Of a DNA stretch of 64,000 bases, positions 9,366-18,775 are shown in pieces. The stretch comes from Flagellimonas onchidii. Lineage in GTDB: Bacteria; Bacteroidota; Bacteroidia; Flavobacteriales; Flavobacteriaceae. The position numbers were made by a program, and so were the translations under genes. Location: NCBI RefSeq assembly GCF_004804315.1, contig NZ_SRXX01000004.1:1-64000 (forward strand). Direction: 5' to 3'. Below the pieces are notes generated by a model that was not told the origin of the DNA, ran no database searches, and worked only from the letters and a program-made list of their open reading frames with translations. Numbering within the stretch: the stretch's first letter is position 1; the number at the start of each line of letters is the position of its first letter.

Positions 9366-10418
9366 ATGAAAATTGCCCTGTTCCTTATCTTGCTATTGAG
9401 TCATCTATCCTTATTAGGTCAGTACAGTTTTTCAGGATATGTCTCCAAAGTCAATGAGGGAAACGCCATTTATTTATCCCTGGTTGAAGATTATCGAAAG
9501 ACTTCCAGAGTTTATTTGGAACAAATCATAAGCAAGACCAAGGTTGACTCCTTGGGTTTTTTCAATTTCACAGGCGATAATCTTTTAAAAGACAATCGGA
9601 TATATCGCATCCATTTGGATGGCTGTTCTAACAACTCCGAGGCTAGGCATTTTTTGGGCAGTTGCCCTTACAGTAAAAGCGTGCTCTTTATAGCCAACAA
9701 TGGAGATACCATAGCATTTCCCACCTCATTTGAAGATCAAGCACTTTGCACAATTACCTCTACCAATTCAAAATCTTCACTTCTTTTAGAAATTGAGGCC
9801 TTAAAGGAGGAAATGATATTTGATTTTGTTGATTATCGAAGTGAGACCAACAGAAAACTGAATTTGGAAAAATGGTTTACCACCCTTCAAAAATTCGGTG
9901 AAGATTCCAACGAACCTTTGGTTGAGTTACTTATTTATGGTTTTTTATCTGACAAAAGCAATGAAACCTATTCCCATTATCTCGGGGATGTTGTTTCCAA
10001 CGATTACTATGACCAAGTTCTGGAACGGTTAAATACCGCCTATCCAAATACCGATTTCACCCAACAATTTGAAGCTGAAGTTACAGTGGATAGGCAATTG
10101 GCCAATTTTAAGGATTCCACCAATTGGAATTGGAAATGGGCAGTCTTACTTCTTCTTGTCTTATCATTAGGATTAAATCTGTATCTACTTATCACAAGAA
10201 AATCTGCAGCAAGAGCAAAAACCAATGACTTGTTACAAAAACTGACCCCACAGGAGCAGAAAATTGTACAGCAAATTTTAATGGACAAAAGCAATAAGGA
10301 AATCGCTTCGGAGCTTTTTGTGAGTCATAGCACTATCAAAACCCACATCAACAATTTGTACAAAAAATTGGAGGTTTCTTCTCGTCAAGAAATTGTTTCC
10401 ATTTTCAATAAAAAATAA
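9366..10418 (+). CDS. Membrane-anchored LuxR-type transcription regulator
   Basis: 350 residues: signal sequence (about 1-18), a periplasmic region of about 235 residues opening with a carboxypeptidase-like or DUF4369-like strand (YSFSGYVSKVNEGNAIYLSL), one transmembrane helix (about 256-277) and a cytoplasmic LuxR/GerE helix-turn-helix (about 292-350, LTPQEQKIVQQIL ... SHSTIKTHINNLYKKL). The layout implies a one-component sensor that binds DNA from the membrane. No receiver domain is present and no kinase is nearby. Its target and signal are unknown. Confidence 0.88.
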   Translation: MKIALFLILLLSHLSLLGQYSFSGYVSKVNEGNAIYLSLVEDYRKTSRVYLEQIISKTKVDSLGFFNFTGDNLLKDNRIYRIHLDGCSNNSEARHFLGSCPYSKSVLFIANNGDTIAFPTSFEDQALCTITSTNSKSSLLLEIEALKEEMIFDFVDYRSETNRKLNLEKWFTTLQKFGEDSNEPLVELLIYGFLSDKSNETYSHYLGDVVSNDYYDQVLERLNTAYPNTDFTQQFEAEVTVDRQLANFKDSTNWNWKWAVLLLLVLSLGLNLYLLITRKSAARAKTNDLLQKLTPQEQKIVQQILMDKSNKEIASELFVSHSTIKTHINNLYKKLEVSSRQEIVSIFNKK

Positions 10419-10614
10419 ACTTCCTAAGAGTAAGTCCCTAAGACATTCGTAAAAGAATAATCTTAGAAACATCAAAAAAATCTTCAAAATAACTTAAATC
10501 TCGATTATCGAGTAAAATTCCACCTGGGGTCTAGTCCCCATTTCCATCCTTCAAAACCCCATTACCACCCTGATTTTGGTCAATTTTCGGTTCCAAATTT
10601 TAAACTGAAAAATC

Positions 10615-11169
10615 ATGAAATCAATTCTAATGACGCTTTTGTTCGTAAGCAGTTCTTTGCTTGCACAGGATTTCAACAAAGAAATCGAACTGGAAAATGG
10701 TAAAAAGTTCCTAGTGGGACAGATTAATTTGGAAGGACTCCAATCCCAACCGTACGCCAACTGGTTCAGCACAAATTATGAAAACTATGTCGTGGACAAA
10801 TCCATGACAAAAATGTTCAAAAAGCAACTTAAAAAGCATCAAATCAAACTCTTTTTGGGAACATGGTGCGGTGACAGCAAAAGGGAAGTTCCACGAATAC
10901 TGAAAATTTTACATGAGGTCAAATTCCCAATCGACCAACTACAAATTGTCGCCTTGGACTATCGCAAAGGACATTACAAAAAGAGTCCAACAGGGGAAGA
11001 AAAAGGACTGAATGTAATTAAGGTCCCGACAATGGTCTTCTTTAAAGAAGGGAAAGAAGTGAACCGAATTGTTGAAAGTCCGCTGGAATCTTTGGAAGAA
11101 GACATGGCCCAAATCATGAATGGTGAACCTTATACTCCAAATTATGCTACAATAAGTAAGGCTAAGTAA
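10615..11169 (+). CDS. Secreted thioredoxin-fold protein with CGDS site
   Basis: 184 residues: signal peptide (about 1-17, ending SLLAQ) and a thioredoxin fold. The active-site segment [16 protein letters not shown] has Cys85 but Ser in place of the second Cys, so it is a one-cysteine variant. The cis-proline loop is present ([10 protein letters not shown]). The WCGDS form is common in Bacteroidota thioredoxin-family proteins. A periplasmic role in thiol chemistry is inferred, but not classical disulfide reduction. A terminator follows. Confidence 0.83.
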   Translation: MKSILMTLLFVSSSLLAQDFNKEIELENGKKFLVGQINLEGLQSQPYANWFSTNYENYVVDKSMTKMFKKQLKKHQIKLFLGTWCGDSKREVPRILKILHEVKFPIDQLQIVALDYRKGHYKKSPTGEEKGLNVIKVPTMVFFKEGKEVNRIVESPLESLEEDMAQIMNGEPYTPNYATISKAK

Positions 11170-11171
11170 GG

Positions 11172-11210
11172 AATTAAAGCGCAAAAGTGTAATTTTGCGC
11201 TTTAATTTTT
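11172..11210 (+). terminator. Strong intrinsic terminator
   Basis: Arms 11172-11186 and 11193-11207 (core AAAGCGCAAAA / TTTTGCGCTTT) form a perfect 15-bp stem with a 6-base loop, followed by TTT. It ends the thioredoxin-fold gene and lies only 9 bases before the lysS start, so lysS must start from a promoter inside or upstream of it, or by read-through. Confidence 0.85.
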
Positions 11211-11218
11211 TATCGACT

Positions 11219-12910
11219 ATGCAACTATCGGAACAGGAAATCGTTCGAAGGGAGAAATTATCAAAGCTTAGGGAACTGGGAATCAACCCATATCCCGCCG
11301 CACTTTATCCAGTGGATGCCACTTCAAAAAGCATCAAAAACGATTTTGAGGAAGGAAAACAGGTAGTGATTTCTGGTAGGCTGATGTCAAGAAGAATTCA
11401 AGGAAAGGCTTCTTTTGCTGAACTTCAGGACAGTGATGGTCGTATTCAGGTTTACTTTAATCGCGATGAAATCTGCCCAGGAGATTACAAAACCCAATAT
11501 AATGAGGTTTACAAAAAACTCTTGGATATTGGTGATATCATAGGTGTAGAAGGTGAACTGTTCACCACTCAAGTAGGTGAAAAAACGGTCATGGTCAAAA
11601 ACTTTTCGCTATTGAGCAAAGCACTTAGACCTTTACCGCTACCAAAGGTAGATGCAGATGGAAAGGTATATGATGAGTTCAATGACCCTGAACTTCGCTA
11701 TAGACAGCGCTATGTGGATTTGGTGGTAAATCCGTCTGTGAAAGATACTTTTATTAAACGCACCAAAATCACCAATAGTATCCGTGAATTTTACAATGAA
11801 AGAGGGTATTTGGAAGTGGAAACCCCTATTCTACAGCCCATTCCAGGTGGTGCTGCGGCTAGACCTTTTTTGACCCATCATAACGCCCTGAATATCCCCT
11901 TATATCTCCGAATTGCCAACGAATTATATCTAAAAAGATTAATTGTTGGAGGTTTTGATGGGGTTTATGAGTTTTCCAAAGACTTTAGAAACGAGGGAAT
12001 GGACCGTACCCATAATCCAGAGTTTACCGTAATGGAACTCTATGTGGCCTATAAGGACTACAACTGGATGATGGATACTACCGAACAGTTGTTGGAAAAA
12101 ATTGCCATGGATGCAACTGGTGGAACAAAAGTGACCATTGGGGACAACGAAATTGAGTTTAAAGCTCCATATGCCCGCGTACCGATTTTGGAAGCCATAA
12201 AAATCCATACTGGATTTGATGTAGCTGGAATGGACGAAGCACAATTACGCGAAGTAGCCCAAAAACTCAATATTGAAGTGGATGAAACCATGGGTGTAGG
12301 CAAATTGATTGATGAGATTTTTGGAGAGAAGTGTGAGCACCACTACGTTCAGCCGACGTTCATTACCGATTATCCCAAAGAAATGAGTCCGTTGACCAAA
12401 GAACATAGGGAAAATCCAGCCCTTACCGAACGTTTTGAGTTAATGGTAAACGGGAAAGAATTAGCCAATGCCTATTCCGAGTTAAATGACCCTATTGATC
12501 AACGTGAACGTTTTGAAGAGCAGCTTCGACTTTCCGAAAAAGGAGACGATGAGGCCATGTTCATTGATCAAGATTTTCTACGTGCCTTGGAATATGGAAT
12601 GCCACCTACTTCCGGAATTGGTATTGGAATTGACCGCCTGGTGATGCTCATGACCAATAATTCGTCCATACAAGAAGTACTTTTCTTCCCTCAAATGCGC
12701 CCCGAGAATAAGCAGGTGGAACTTACCGAAGAGGAGAAAATCATTATGGACATCTTAAAGCCTGTTGATGAGATGCCTTTGGCAGAATTAAAAGAAAAGG
12801 CTGGGCTCAGTGGGAAAAAATGGGGCAAGAGCACTAAGAATCTTTCTAAATTGGGGTTGTTCCAAGTCGAGAAAAGAGATGATGGGCTTTTTGCCAAACT
12901 AAAACAATAG
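11219..12910 (+). CDS. lysS: Lysyl-tRNA synthetase (class II)
   Basis: Charges tRNA-Lys with lysine in the cytoplasm. 563 residues from ATG 11219 ([14 protein letters not shown]); the longer frame from 11195 would start inside the terminator stem and is rejected. An N-terminal OB-fold anticodon domain (about 55-165) is followed by the catalytic core: motif 2 [15 protein letters not shown] and motif 3 [11 protein letters not shown]. Compared with E. coli LysS (505) it carries a C-terminal extension of about 55 residues ([19 protein letters not shown]), seen in other Bacteroidota enzymes. Confidence 0.97.
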   Translation: MQLSEQEIVRREKLSKLRELGINPYPAALYPVDATSKSIKNDFEEGKQVVISGRLMSRRIQGKASFAELQDSDGRIQVYFNRDEICPGDYKTQYNEVYKKLLDIGDIIGVEGELFTTQVGEKTVMVKNFSLLSKALRPLPLPKVDADGKVYDEFNDPELRYRQRYVDLVVNPSVKDTFIKRTKITNSIREFYNERGYLEVETPILQPIPGGAAARPFLTHHNALNIPLYLRIANELYLKRLIVGGFDGVYEFSKDFRNEGMDRTHNPEFTVMELYVAYKDYNWMMDTTEQLLEKIAMDATGGTKVTIGDNEIEFKAPYARVPILEAIKIHTGFDVAGMDEAQLREVAQKLNIEVDETMGVGKLIDEIFGEKCEHHYVQPTFITDYPKEMSPLTKEHRENPALTERFELMVNGKELANAYSELNDPIDQRERFEEQLRLSEKGDDEAMFIDQDFLRALEYGMPPTSGIGIGIDRLVMLMTNNSSIQEVLFFPQMRPENKQVELTEEEKIIMDILKPVDEMPLAELKEKAGLSGKKWGKSTKNLSKLGLFQVEKRDDGLFAKLKQ

Positions 12911-12955
12911 CTCTATTTTCATCTTTTGCCAAAATAGCCTAGCTTCGGAAATTAT

Positions 12956-14386
12956 ATGGAGCTAAGCAAAAAACTGGGGCTGTTCTTTGGCCCTATCACA
13001 TTTCTCATCCTGGTCAATCTTCCCTTCCAAATGGTATCCGAAAAAGGCGACTCGGTAATTGCCGTTGCCATTTGGATGCTAGTTTGGTGGATTACCGAAG
13101 CTGTTTCCATTTCTGTAACGGCTTTGTTGCCCCTGTTATTATTGCCTATTCTTAAAATACTGCCCATAGCAGAAGTTGGCGCCAATTACGGAAGCCCAAT
13201 CGTTTTTCTCTTTTTTGGTGGATTTGTGATGGCCTTGGCCCTGGAAAAGGTCAATTTGCACAAGCGCATAGCTCTGAATATTATCAGGTTAACAGGCACA
13301 ACTCCAAACAAGGTGATTTTGGGCTTTATGATAGCCACTGCTTCGCTTAGTATGTGGATCAGCAACACGGCAAGTACGGTGGTCATGCTTCCTATAGCTT
13401 TGTCGGTAATCAATCTGTTGATCAATGACGAGGATGGATTCACAAAAAATGACAGGAATTTTGCACTAAGCGTAATGCTTGGAATTGCATTCTCGGCAAA
13501 TGCCGGTGGAATAGCCACGGTTATAGGAACTCCTCCAAACTCTGTTTTAATAGGTCTTTTGGAGAACGAATACAACACAGAGATATCATTCTTGAAATGG
13601 ATGACCCTCGGGCTGCCCTTTTCAATTATTATGGTCAGTATAAGCTATCTGGTCTTGGTGAAATGGATGTTTCCCAACAGAGACTTGAAATTCAATGCTT
13701 CCAAAGAGGTCATAGATACGGAACTTGAAAAATTGGGACCAACCTCTGGAAAAGAAAAATTAGTATTGGCCATTTTTGGGGTTACCGTCTTTCTTTGGAT
13801 TTTCCGCACGCTGATCAATGCCGTTTTTCCTCAACTTGGACTTACAGACACCATGATCAGCATCTTTGCTGCTGTAACTTTGTTTGCTATCCCATATAAT
13901 CTAAAAAAAGGAGATTTCATCATAAAATGGCAAGATACCTCGAAACTTGCATGGGGTATTTTAATACTTTTTGGGGGTGGGCTCGCATTGGCCAAGGGCA
14001 TGTCGACCAGTGGAATTGTGGATATGGTGGCAGCCGCTATCGCCAATAGTGATATTAGCGTTTTACTTACAGCATCACTTTTGATTCTGCTGATGCTCTT
14101 TATGACCGAACTCATGAGTAATGTAGCCCTAGTGGCTGTCTTGGCTCCTGTTGTGGCAGGAATAGCCATTGGACTGGATATTCCTATCCTTTATTTATTA
14201 ATTCCAGTGACGATTGCCAGTAGCTGCGCCTTTATGCTTCCCATGGCGACACCACCCAATGCCATAGTTTTTGCGAGCGGTTATGTGAAAATTGCACAAA
14301 TGGCCAGGGTTGGTGTCATCCTCAATCTCATTGCAGTTGGCCTGTTGATTTTAGTATTTCAATTTGTGCTTCCCTGGTTGTTCTAA
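12956..14386 (+). CDS. SLC13/DASS-family sodium-coupled anion transporter
   Basis: 476 residues with about 12 hydrophobic segments. Family signatures are the Ser-Asn-Thr motif in WISNTASTVVMLPIAL (first half), the matching motif MTELMSNVALVAVLAP (second half), and MATPPNAIVFASGYVKI near the C-terminus. Members import dicarboxylates, tricarboxylates or sulfate with sodium across the inner membrane. The exact substrate cannot be read from sequence. It is 45 bases after lysS with no terminator between, so they may share a transcript. Confidence 0.92.
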   Translation: MELSKKLGLFFGPITFLILVNLPFQMVSEKGDSVIAVAIWMLVWWITEAVSISVTALLPLLLLPILKILPIAEVGANYGSPIVFLFFGGFVMALALEKVNLHKRIALNIIRLTGTTPNKVILGFMIATASLSMWISNTASTVVMLPIALSVINLLINDEDGFTKNDRNFALSVMLGIAFSANAGGIATVIGTPPNSVLIGLLENEYNTEISFLKWMTLGLPFSIIMVSISYLVLVKWMFPNRDLKFNASKEVIDTELEKLGPTSGKEKLVLAIFGVTVFLWIFRTLINAVFPQLGLTDTMISIFAAVTLFAIPYNLKKGDFIIKWQDTSKLAWGILILFGGGLALAKGMSTSGIVDMVAAAIANSDISVLLTASLLILLMLFMTELMSNVALVAVLAPVVAGIAIGLDIPILYLLIPVTIASSCAFMLPMATPPNAIVFASGYVKIAQMARVGVILNLIAVGLLILVFQFVLPWLF

Positions 14387-14413
14387 AACAAAAGCCCCTC
14401 CTTTAGGAGGGGC
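14385..14413 (-). terminator. Terminator of the small FDPY-repeat gene
   Basis: GCCCCTCC-TTTA-GGAGGGGC (14394-14413) is a perfect 8-bp GC stem; on the minus strand it is followed by TTTTGTTTT. On the plus strand there is no U tract, so it mainly ends the leftward gene at 14452, while lying just after the transporter stop. Confidence 0.85.
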
Positions 14414-14451
14414 AAACAAACTAACTAACTCAAAAAAGTATGAAACTAACT

Positions 14452-14763
14452 TTATTGTATATACGGATCAAAGCCCTCAGGTAGATATCCTGATGTGTCA
14501 AATCCGATTTCTATATCATCACCTTCATCAATAAAATTGATGGCCTTAAGCGAAAATTCACCTCCGTATGGATCAAAATTCTCCGGTAGATACTGTGCTG
14601 TATCAAAGCCCAATTCCCAGTTTAGGTCTTCCTCCACAAACACTATATTATTGATGTCAAATTCTTCTTTAGGAACTTCAGATTCCTTGGCATTGGCCGA
14701 GGTGAAAACTGCTGCTCCCACAAGAATGGCCGCTGTATAATTTCTAAAATTCATAACTGTCAT
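14452..14763 (-). CDS. Small secreted FDPY-repeat protein
   Basis: 103 residues (100 if the second ATG at 14754 is used). A signal peptide is followed by an acidic mature part with two copies of a roughly 34-residue unit ending LGFDTAQYLPENFDPY (about 51-66) and IGFDTSGYLPEGFDPY (about 86-101). The same unit is repeated five times in the gene at 15104, so the two are paralogues. I do not recognise the family. Very few basic residues occur after the signal. It has its own promoter and terminator and is therefore transcribed alone. An exported or periplasmic acidic protein is the most that can be inferred. Confidence 0.8.
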   Translation of the reverse strand: MTVMNFRNYTAAILVGAAVFTSANAKESEVPKEEFDINNIVFVEEDLNWELGFDTAQYLPENFDPYGGEFSLKAINFIDEGDDIEIGFDTSGYLPEGFDPYIQ

Positions 14764-14778
14764 TTTTTAATTGTATTA

Positions 14779-14786
14779 CAAAGGTA
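14779..14786 (-). promoter_or_regulatory. -7 element of the small FDPY-repeat gene
   Basis: TACCTTTG on the minus strand matches TAnnTTTG, 15 bases upstream of the first ATG. The -33 region is not clear. Confidence 0.5.
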
Positions 14787-15030
14787 AAACCAGAAAATGT
14801 GAAGTTTATTACAATTAGTTTTTTGTTAATGCTGGCCTGAAAATGGGTCAATGTGCAGTTGTTAATTTAGGGTTTTAAATATTGAAAAAGTGACGGTTTT
14901 GACCCTTGAATATTGTAGGATTGATAGTGTTAAAGGTGTTTTTTTGCCATTTACACTTGGTCGATTTTTGTGTTATTTTTTTGTTAAGCACCACCAACTG
15001 AGATTTAGTGCTTTTAAATTAACGTTAAAA

Positions 15031-15059
15031 CAACAAAAAGCCCTCGGTGGAGGGCTTTT
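15031..15059 (-). terminator. Terminator of the larger FDPY-repeat gene
   Basis: AAAAGCCCTC (15036-15045) pairs with GAGGGCTTTT (15050-15059) around a GGTG loop; on the minus strand it is followed by TTTTTGTTGTTTT. The stem lies about 45 bases after the stop codon at 15104. Confidence 0.87.
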
Positions 15060-15103
15060 CTAACTAACTCAAAAATTTGTAAAATGAAAACTAAAACATC
15101 CTA

Positions 15104-15835
15104 CTAGTTTGTCCCTTCATACGGGTCAAATCCTTCTGGGAGATACGCTGAGGTATCGAAACCCAAATCTATATCTTCTTCCTCTATGTAATTCACGTTG
15201 GTAACTTCCGTAGAATCTGCATAAGGATCAAATCCTTCAGGCAAAATATAATCAAGACCCAAGTCCAAGTTAAATTCCGTTTCCTTGACATAAGGGATGG
15301 ATTTTAAATCCACATAAACATTATAAGGTGAAAACCCTTCTGGTAAATAATCTTTGGTATCAAATCCCAAATCATAATCCTCAACATCCATATAGCTGAT
15401 GGAATGTACGTCAACAATATCTGAATAAGGGTCAAAATTACTAGGTAAATAGTCCGAGGTATTGAAACCTAGCTCGAATTTTGTTTCGTCTTCAACGTAT
15501 ATAATGGAATTCAAATCAAAATAAGTCTCGTAAGGGCTAAAGCCCTCGGGAAGATACTCTGAGGTATCAAAACCCAAATCTTCCGCGGATTCGTCTTCTA
15601 CGAACTCTATTTCATTTAAATTAAGTTCAGATGCCTCCTCACTGTATAAGTAAAATAAATTTGAGGCGGTTTCTTGAAGCTCAGCATTGATCTGCAATAC
15701 TGTAAAATTGTTCTCAAACGTACTGGAGGTTTCCAACTTGGTTTCTACAACTGGGACCGCCATACTTTGCGGGGCACTTGCTACGGCGGAACTACCTAAA
15801 AGTACACAACCGTAAATTAATAATAACTTGTTCAT
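15104..15835 (-). CDS. Secreted protein with five FDPY repeats
   Basis: 243 residues: signal peptide (about 1-20, ending AVASA), a spacer to about residue 70, then five units of 34-36 residues up to the C-terminus. Each unit reads roughly: hydrophobic strand (I-x-Y/F-V), acidic patch (E/D-rich), then LGFDTxxYLPEGFDPY. Copies end at about residues 102, 137, 171, 205 and 239; the fourth is degenerate (LGLDYILPEGFDPY). The mature protein is strongly acidic, with Asp/Glu far outnumbering Lys. No family recognised. A monomeric beta-repeat or cation-binding structure is possible, but this is speculation. It is monocistronic with its own terminator. Confidence 0.82.
   Translation of the reverse strand: MNKLLLIYGCVLLGSSAVASAPQSMAVPVVETKLETSSTFENNFTVLQINAELQETASNLFYLYSEEASELNLNEIEFVEDESAEDLGFDTSEYLPEGFSPYETYFDLNSIIYVEDETKFELGFNTSDYLPSNFDPYSDIVDVHSISYMDVEDYDLGFDTKDYLPEGFSPYNVYVDLKSIPYVKETEFNLDLGLDYILPEGFDPYADSTEVTNVNYIEEEDIDLGFDTSAYLPEGFDPYEGTN
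15116..15625 (-). repeat. Five coding repeats of about 105 bp
   Basis: The DNA encoding residues 71-240 of the larger FDPY protein repeats about every 102-108 bases. Copies are diverged at the DNA level (different codons for the same residues), so the duplication is old and the amino acids, not the DNA, are conserved. The same unit occurs twice at 14458-14661. Confidence 0.85.
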
Positions 15836-16103
15836 TTTTGATTGAATTTTTTGATTGATGATGTATGCTTATAAGACTACCCAAATTGTAAAATGTTACA
15901 GCTTTTTCATTTTTTTAAGGAAAAACAAATCCGCGCTCAACTCAACTATAGGTCACGTTTGAGCGGAAACCATCAGTAAAATTGGATTCTCCCAAAGGTT
16001 GGCCATTATCAGAAAAAAATTGAGAGTTAATATTTATTTAACAGTCTGTTTTTATGTTTTTTAGGTTCTTTGGTAGCTATTCATTAAATCAAACCGATAA
16101 TAA

Positions 16104-18602
16104 ATGATCAAAAACGTTCTTAACAAGGTTTTTTTGGCCCTATTTCTTCTATGTGCCATTCAAACTTCAGATGCACAACTTTTCAAAAAGAAAAAAAATA
16201 ATACAGAACAAAAAAGTGAGGATAAACCAAAAAAAGGAGACATTAAGCCTTACGACAAAGTCATTACCAAAGATGCAAAGACTGACGAAGGTCTTTTTAA
16301 GGTACATGAGGTAGATGATAAATATTTCTACGAGATTCCCGATTCTCTTTTTAATCGGGAAATGCTCATGGTAAGTCGTATTGCCAAGACCGCCACTGGA
16401 ATAGGTTTTGGTGGGGGGAAAATAAATACCCAGGTGCTACGATGGGAGAAAAAGCCTAAAAAGGTACTACTCAGGGTCGTTTCTTATGGCAATGTAGCAG
16501 CCGATTCACTCCCTGTACACGAAGCTGTGGTGAATTCCAACTTTGAACCCGTACTTTTTGCCTTCAACATTAAAGCCTTCAATAAAAAGGATTCATTAAA
16601 CCCTGCCACGGTTATCGAAGTAGACCCGTTGTTCAGCAAAGATGTAAAGTCTTTGGGCATGCCGGATGGAAGAAGAAAGCAATATAAGATAAGTCGTTTG
16701 GATGGTGAGCGAAGCTATATCGAATCCATAAAAAGTTACCCTTTGAACATTGAAGCGAGGCATGTAAAAACCTATGCTGCAGGCTCACCTCCAAGTAATC
16801 AGAGTCTGGGTTCCATCTCCGTGGAAATAAACAATTCCATGATTCTTTTGCCAAAGAATCCAATGAAACGTCGCTATTTTGATGAACGTGTTGGTTGGTT
16901 TGCAAGAGGTCAAGTCGACTATGGGTTAGATGCGCAAGAAAGTAAAACTGTACGATATTTAGATCGTTGGAGGTTGGAAGTAAAAGATGAGGATATTGAA
17001 AAATACAAGGCTGGAGAACTGGTAGAACCCAAAAAACCCATTATTTATTACGTGGATAGGGCCACACCAAAACAGTGGATACCCTATATTAAACAAGGTA
17101 TTGAGGATTGGCAAGTTGCTTTTGAAGCAGCAGGATTCAAAAACGCCATTTTGGCCATGGACCCTCCAAGCGAGGAAGAAGATCCTGAGTGGTCTCCAGA
17201 GGACGTACGTTATTCAGTTGTAAGGTATTTGGCTTCCCCTATCCCGAATGCCAACGGGCCTCACGTGAGTGATCCGCGTAGTGGTGAGATTTTGGAATCG
17301 GATATCAACTGGTATCATAACGTAATGACCTTGCTCCGCAATTGGTTCTTTGTACAGACGGCAGCAATCAATCCAGAAGCACAAGGTCCGGCATTCAAAG
17401 ATGAGGTCATGGGCCGATTGATCCGTTTTGTATCTGCGCACGAAGTTGGACATACCCTTGGACTTCCACATAATATGGGAAGCAGTGTAGCATACCCTGT
17501 AGACTCGCTACGTTCAGCAAGTTTTACCCAAAAGTATGGTACCGCACCTTCCATTATGGATTATGCTAGATTCAACTATGTTGCCCAACCTGAAGATAAA
17601 GGAGTAGCCTTAATGCCCAATATTGGTATTTATGATAAACATGCTATTAAATGGGGGTACAAACCTATTCTTGATACCTCTGCAGAAGGTGAAAAGCCTA
17701 TTTTGAATAGCTGGATACGAGCCCATGAAAATGACCCAAGATATAGATTCGGTCATCAACAAGTGGGTGATATACATGATCCTAGTTCGCAAACCGAAGA
17801 TTTAGGTGACGATGCCATTAAAGCAAGTTTATATGGTATTGAAAATCTAAAGCGTATTGTTCCAAAACTTCCAGAGTGGACCACTGAAGATGGTAAGGAT
17901 TATGATGACCTTGGCACTTTGTACGGACAGGTAGTAGCTCAGTTCAGAAGATATATGGGACACGTTTCCAATAATATTGGTGGCGTTTACGAATATTATA
18001 AGACTGCAGATCAAGAAGGGGCCGTTTATGTTCCTGTTTCCAAAGAGCACCAGAAAAACTGCATGAATTTTATGCAGGAGCAACTGTTTAAAACACCTGA
18101 ATGGTTGATAGTACCCGAAATTTTCAACAAAATCGAATATTCAGGTTCAGTGGAACGTATCCGCTCCATGCAGGTAAGCTATTTGAATACCATGCTACAA
18201 CTAGGTAAATTGGCCCGAATCATAGAAAATGAAACCATTAATGGCAAAAACGCCTATGGCCTATTGGAAATGATGCGGGATCTTAGGAGAGGCATTTGGT
18301 CTGAAACCCGAAGTGGTAAATCCATTGACACCTACCGTAGAAACCTTCAAAAAGCGCATATTGACCGTTTGGCATATTTAATGACCGCAGGTAATCAAGG
18401 GAAATCACCTGATTTTGGAGGATACCAAAAATCTACGGCAGTCAATACCAGTCAATCAGATATCCGTTCCGTCGCCCGAGCCGAACTGAACAACTTAAAG
18501 CGTGACATTAAAAATGGTCTTGGTAGAGTTTCGGACACTATGAGCAGATACCATTTGCAAGATGCCCTAGAGCGCATCGACATGATTTTAGATCCGAAAT
18601 AA
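16104..18602 (+). CDS. Secreted zinc metalloprotease (DUF5117/DUF5118 type)
   Basis: 832 residues: signal peptide (about 1-24, ending TSDAQ), a Lys-rich stretch, DUF5118/DUF5117-like N-terminal domains, then a metzincin-like catalytic part with HEVGHTLGLPHN at 446-457. That motif gives the three zinc-binding histidines (446, 450, 456) and Glu447. A Met-turn candidate APSIMDYARFNY follows at about 484. Bacteroidota carry several of these large enzymes; they are exported and thought to act on proteins or peptides outside the cell, but substrates are not known. The gene stands alone. Confidence 0.93.
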   Translation: MIKNVLNKVFLALFLLCAIQTSDAQLFKKKKNNTEQKSEDKPKKGDIKPYDKVITKDAKTDEGLFKVHEVDDKYFYEIPDSLFNREMLMVSRIAKTATGIGFGGGKINTQVLRWEKKPKKVLLRVVSYGNVAADSLPVHEAVVNSNFEPVLFAFNIKAFNKKDSLNPATVIEVDPLFSKDVKSLGMPDGRRKQYKISRLDGERSYIESIKSYPLNIEARHVKTYAAGSPPSNQSLGSISVEINNSMILLPKNPMKRRYFDERVGWFARGQVDYGLDAQESKTVRYLDRWRLEVKDEDIEKYKAGELVEPKKPIIYYVDRATPKQWIPYIKQGIEDWQVAFEAAGFKNAILAMDPPSEEEDPEWSPEDVRYSVVRYLASPIPNANGPHVSDPRSGEILESDINWYHNVMTLLRNWFFVQTAAINPEAQGPAFKDEVMGRLIRFVSAHEVGHTLGLPHNMGSSVAYPVDSLRSASFTQKYGTAPSIMDYARFNYVAQPEDKGVALMPNIGIYDKHAIKWGYKPILDTSAEGEKPILNSWIRAHENDPRYRFGHQQVGDIHDPSSQTEDLGDDAIKASLYGIENLKRIVPKLPEWTTEDGKDYDDLGTLYGQVVAQFRRYMGHVSNNIGGVYEYYKTADQEGAVYVPVSKEHQKNCMNFMQEQLFKTPEWLIVPEIFNKIEYSGSVERIRSMQVSYLNTMLQLGKLARIIENETINGKNAYGLLEMMRDLRRGIWSETRSGKSIDTYRRNLQKAHIDRLAYLMTAGNQGKSPDFGGYQKSTAVNTSQSDIRSVARAELNNLKRDIKNGLGRVSDTMSRYHLQDALERIDMILDPK

Positions 18603-18634
18603 TTCCTCTACCGTAGGAATTCACTTTGAGATTG

Positions 18635-18708
18635 GGCCTTTTTTGGACAAACCGTGCATTTTGTCGATTATACCATACTTTTCGACCGATTCACATCCAA
18701 AAAAGGCC
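18635..18708. repeat. 13-bp perfect inverted repeat with 48-bp centre
   Basis: GGCCTTTTTTGGA (18635-18647) is exactly complementary to TCCAAAAAAGGCC (18696-18708). The right arm also contains the 12-base palindrome AAAAGGCCTTTT (18701-18712). The region is intergenic, between the metalloprotease and a small gene, and could form a stem-loop in RNA. It is too simple to assign as a mobile element. Confidence 0.6.
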
Positions 18709-18775
18709 TTTTCACAACATATGATGGTTAAGTGCCTCCGCTTTCCCTATTTTAGTAATCCCAAATCTCAAAATC

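Larger units (their letters stand above)
14764..15103. other. 340-bp gap between the two FDPY-repeat genes
   Basis: It holds the promoter of the small gene (14779-14786), then about 245 bases of AT-rich sequence with no credible frame or tRNA, then the terminator and 3' untranslated region of the larger gene (15031-15103). A weak AGCAC/GTGCT hairpin with a long loop at about 14988-15013 may help end plus-strand transcripts. Confidence 0.6.

Noticed and set aside
11195..11218. A longer start for lysS.
   Set aside because: It lies in the terminator stem, and the lysS N-terminus [14 protein letters not shown] is the usual one.
12952..14169. Minus-strand frames opposite the SLC13 transporter.
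   Set aside because: Shadows of a conserved membrane protein; composition follows the other strand.
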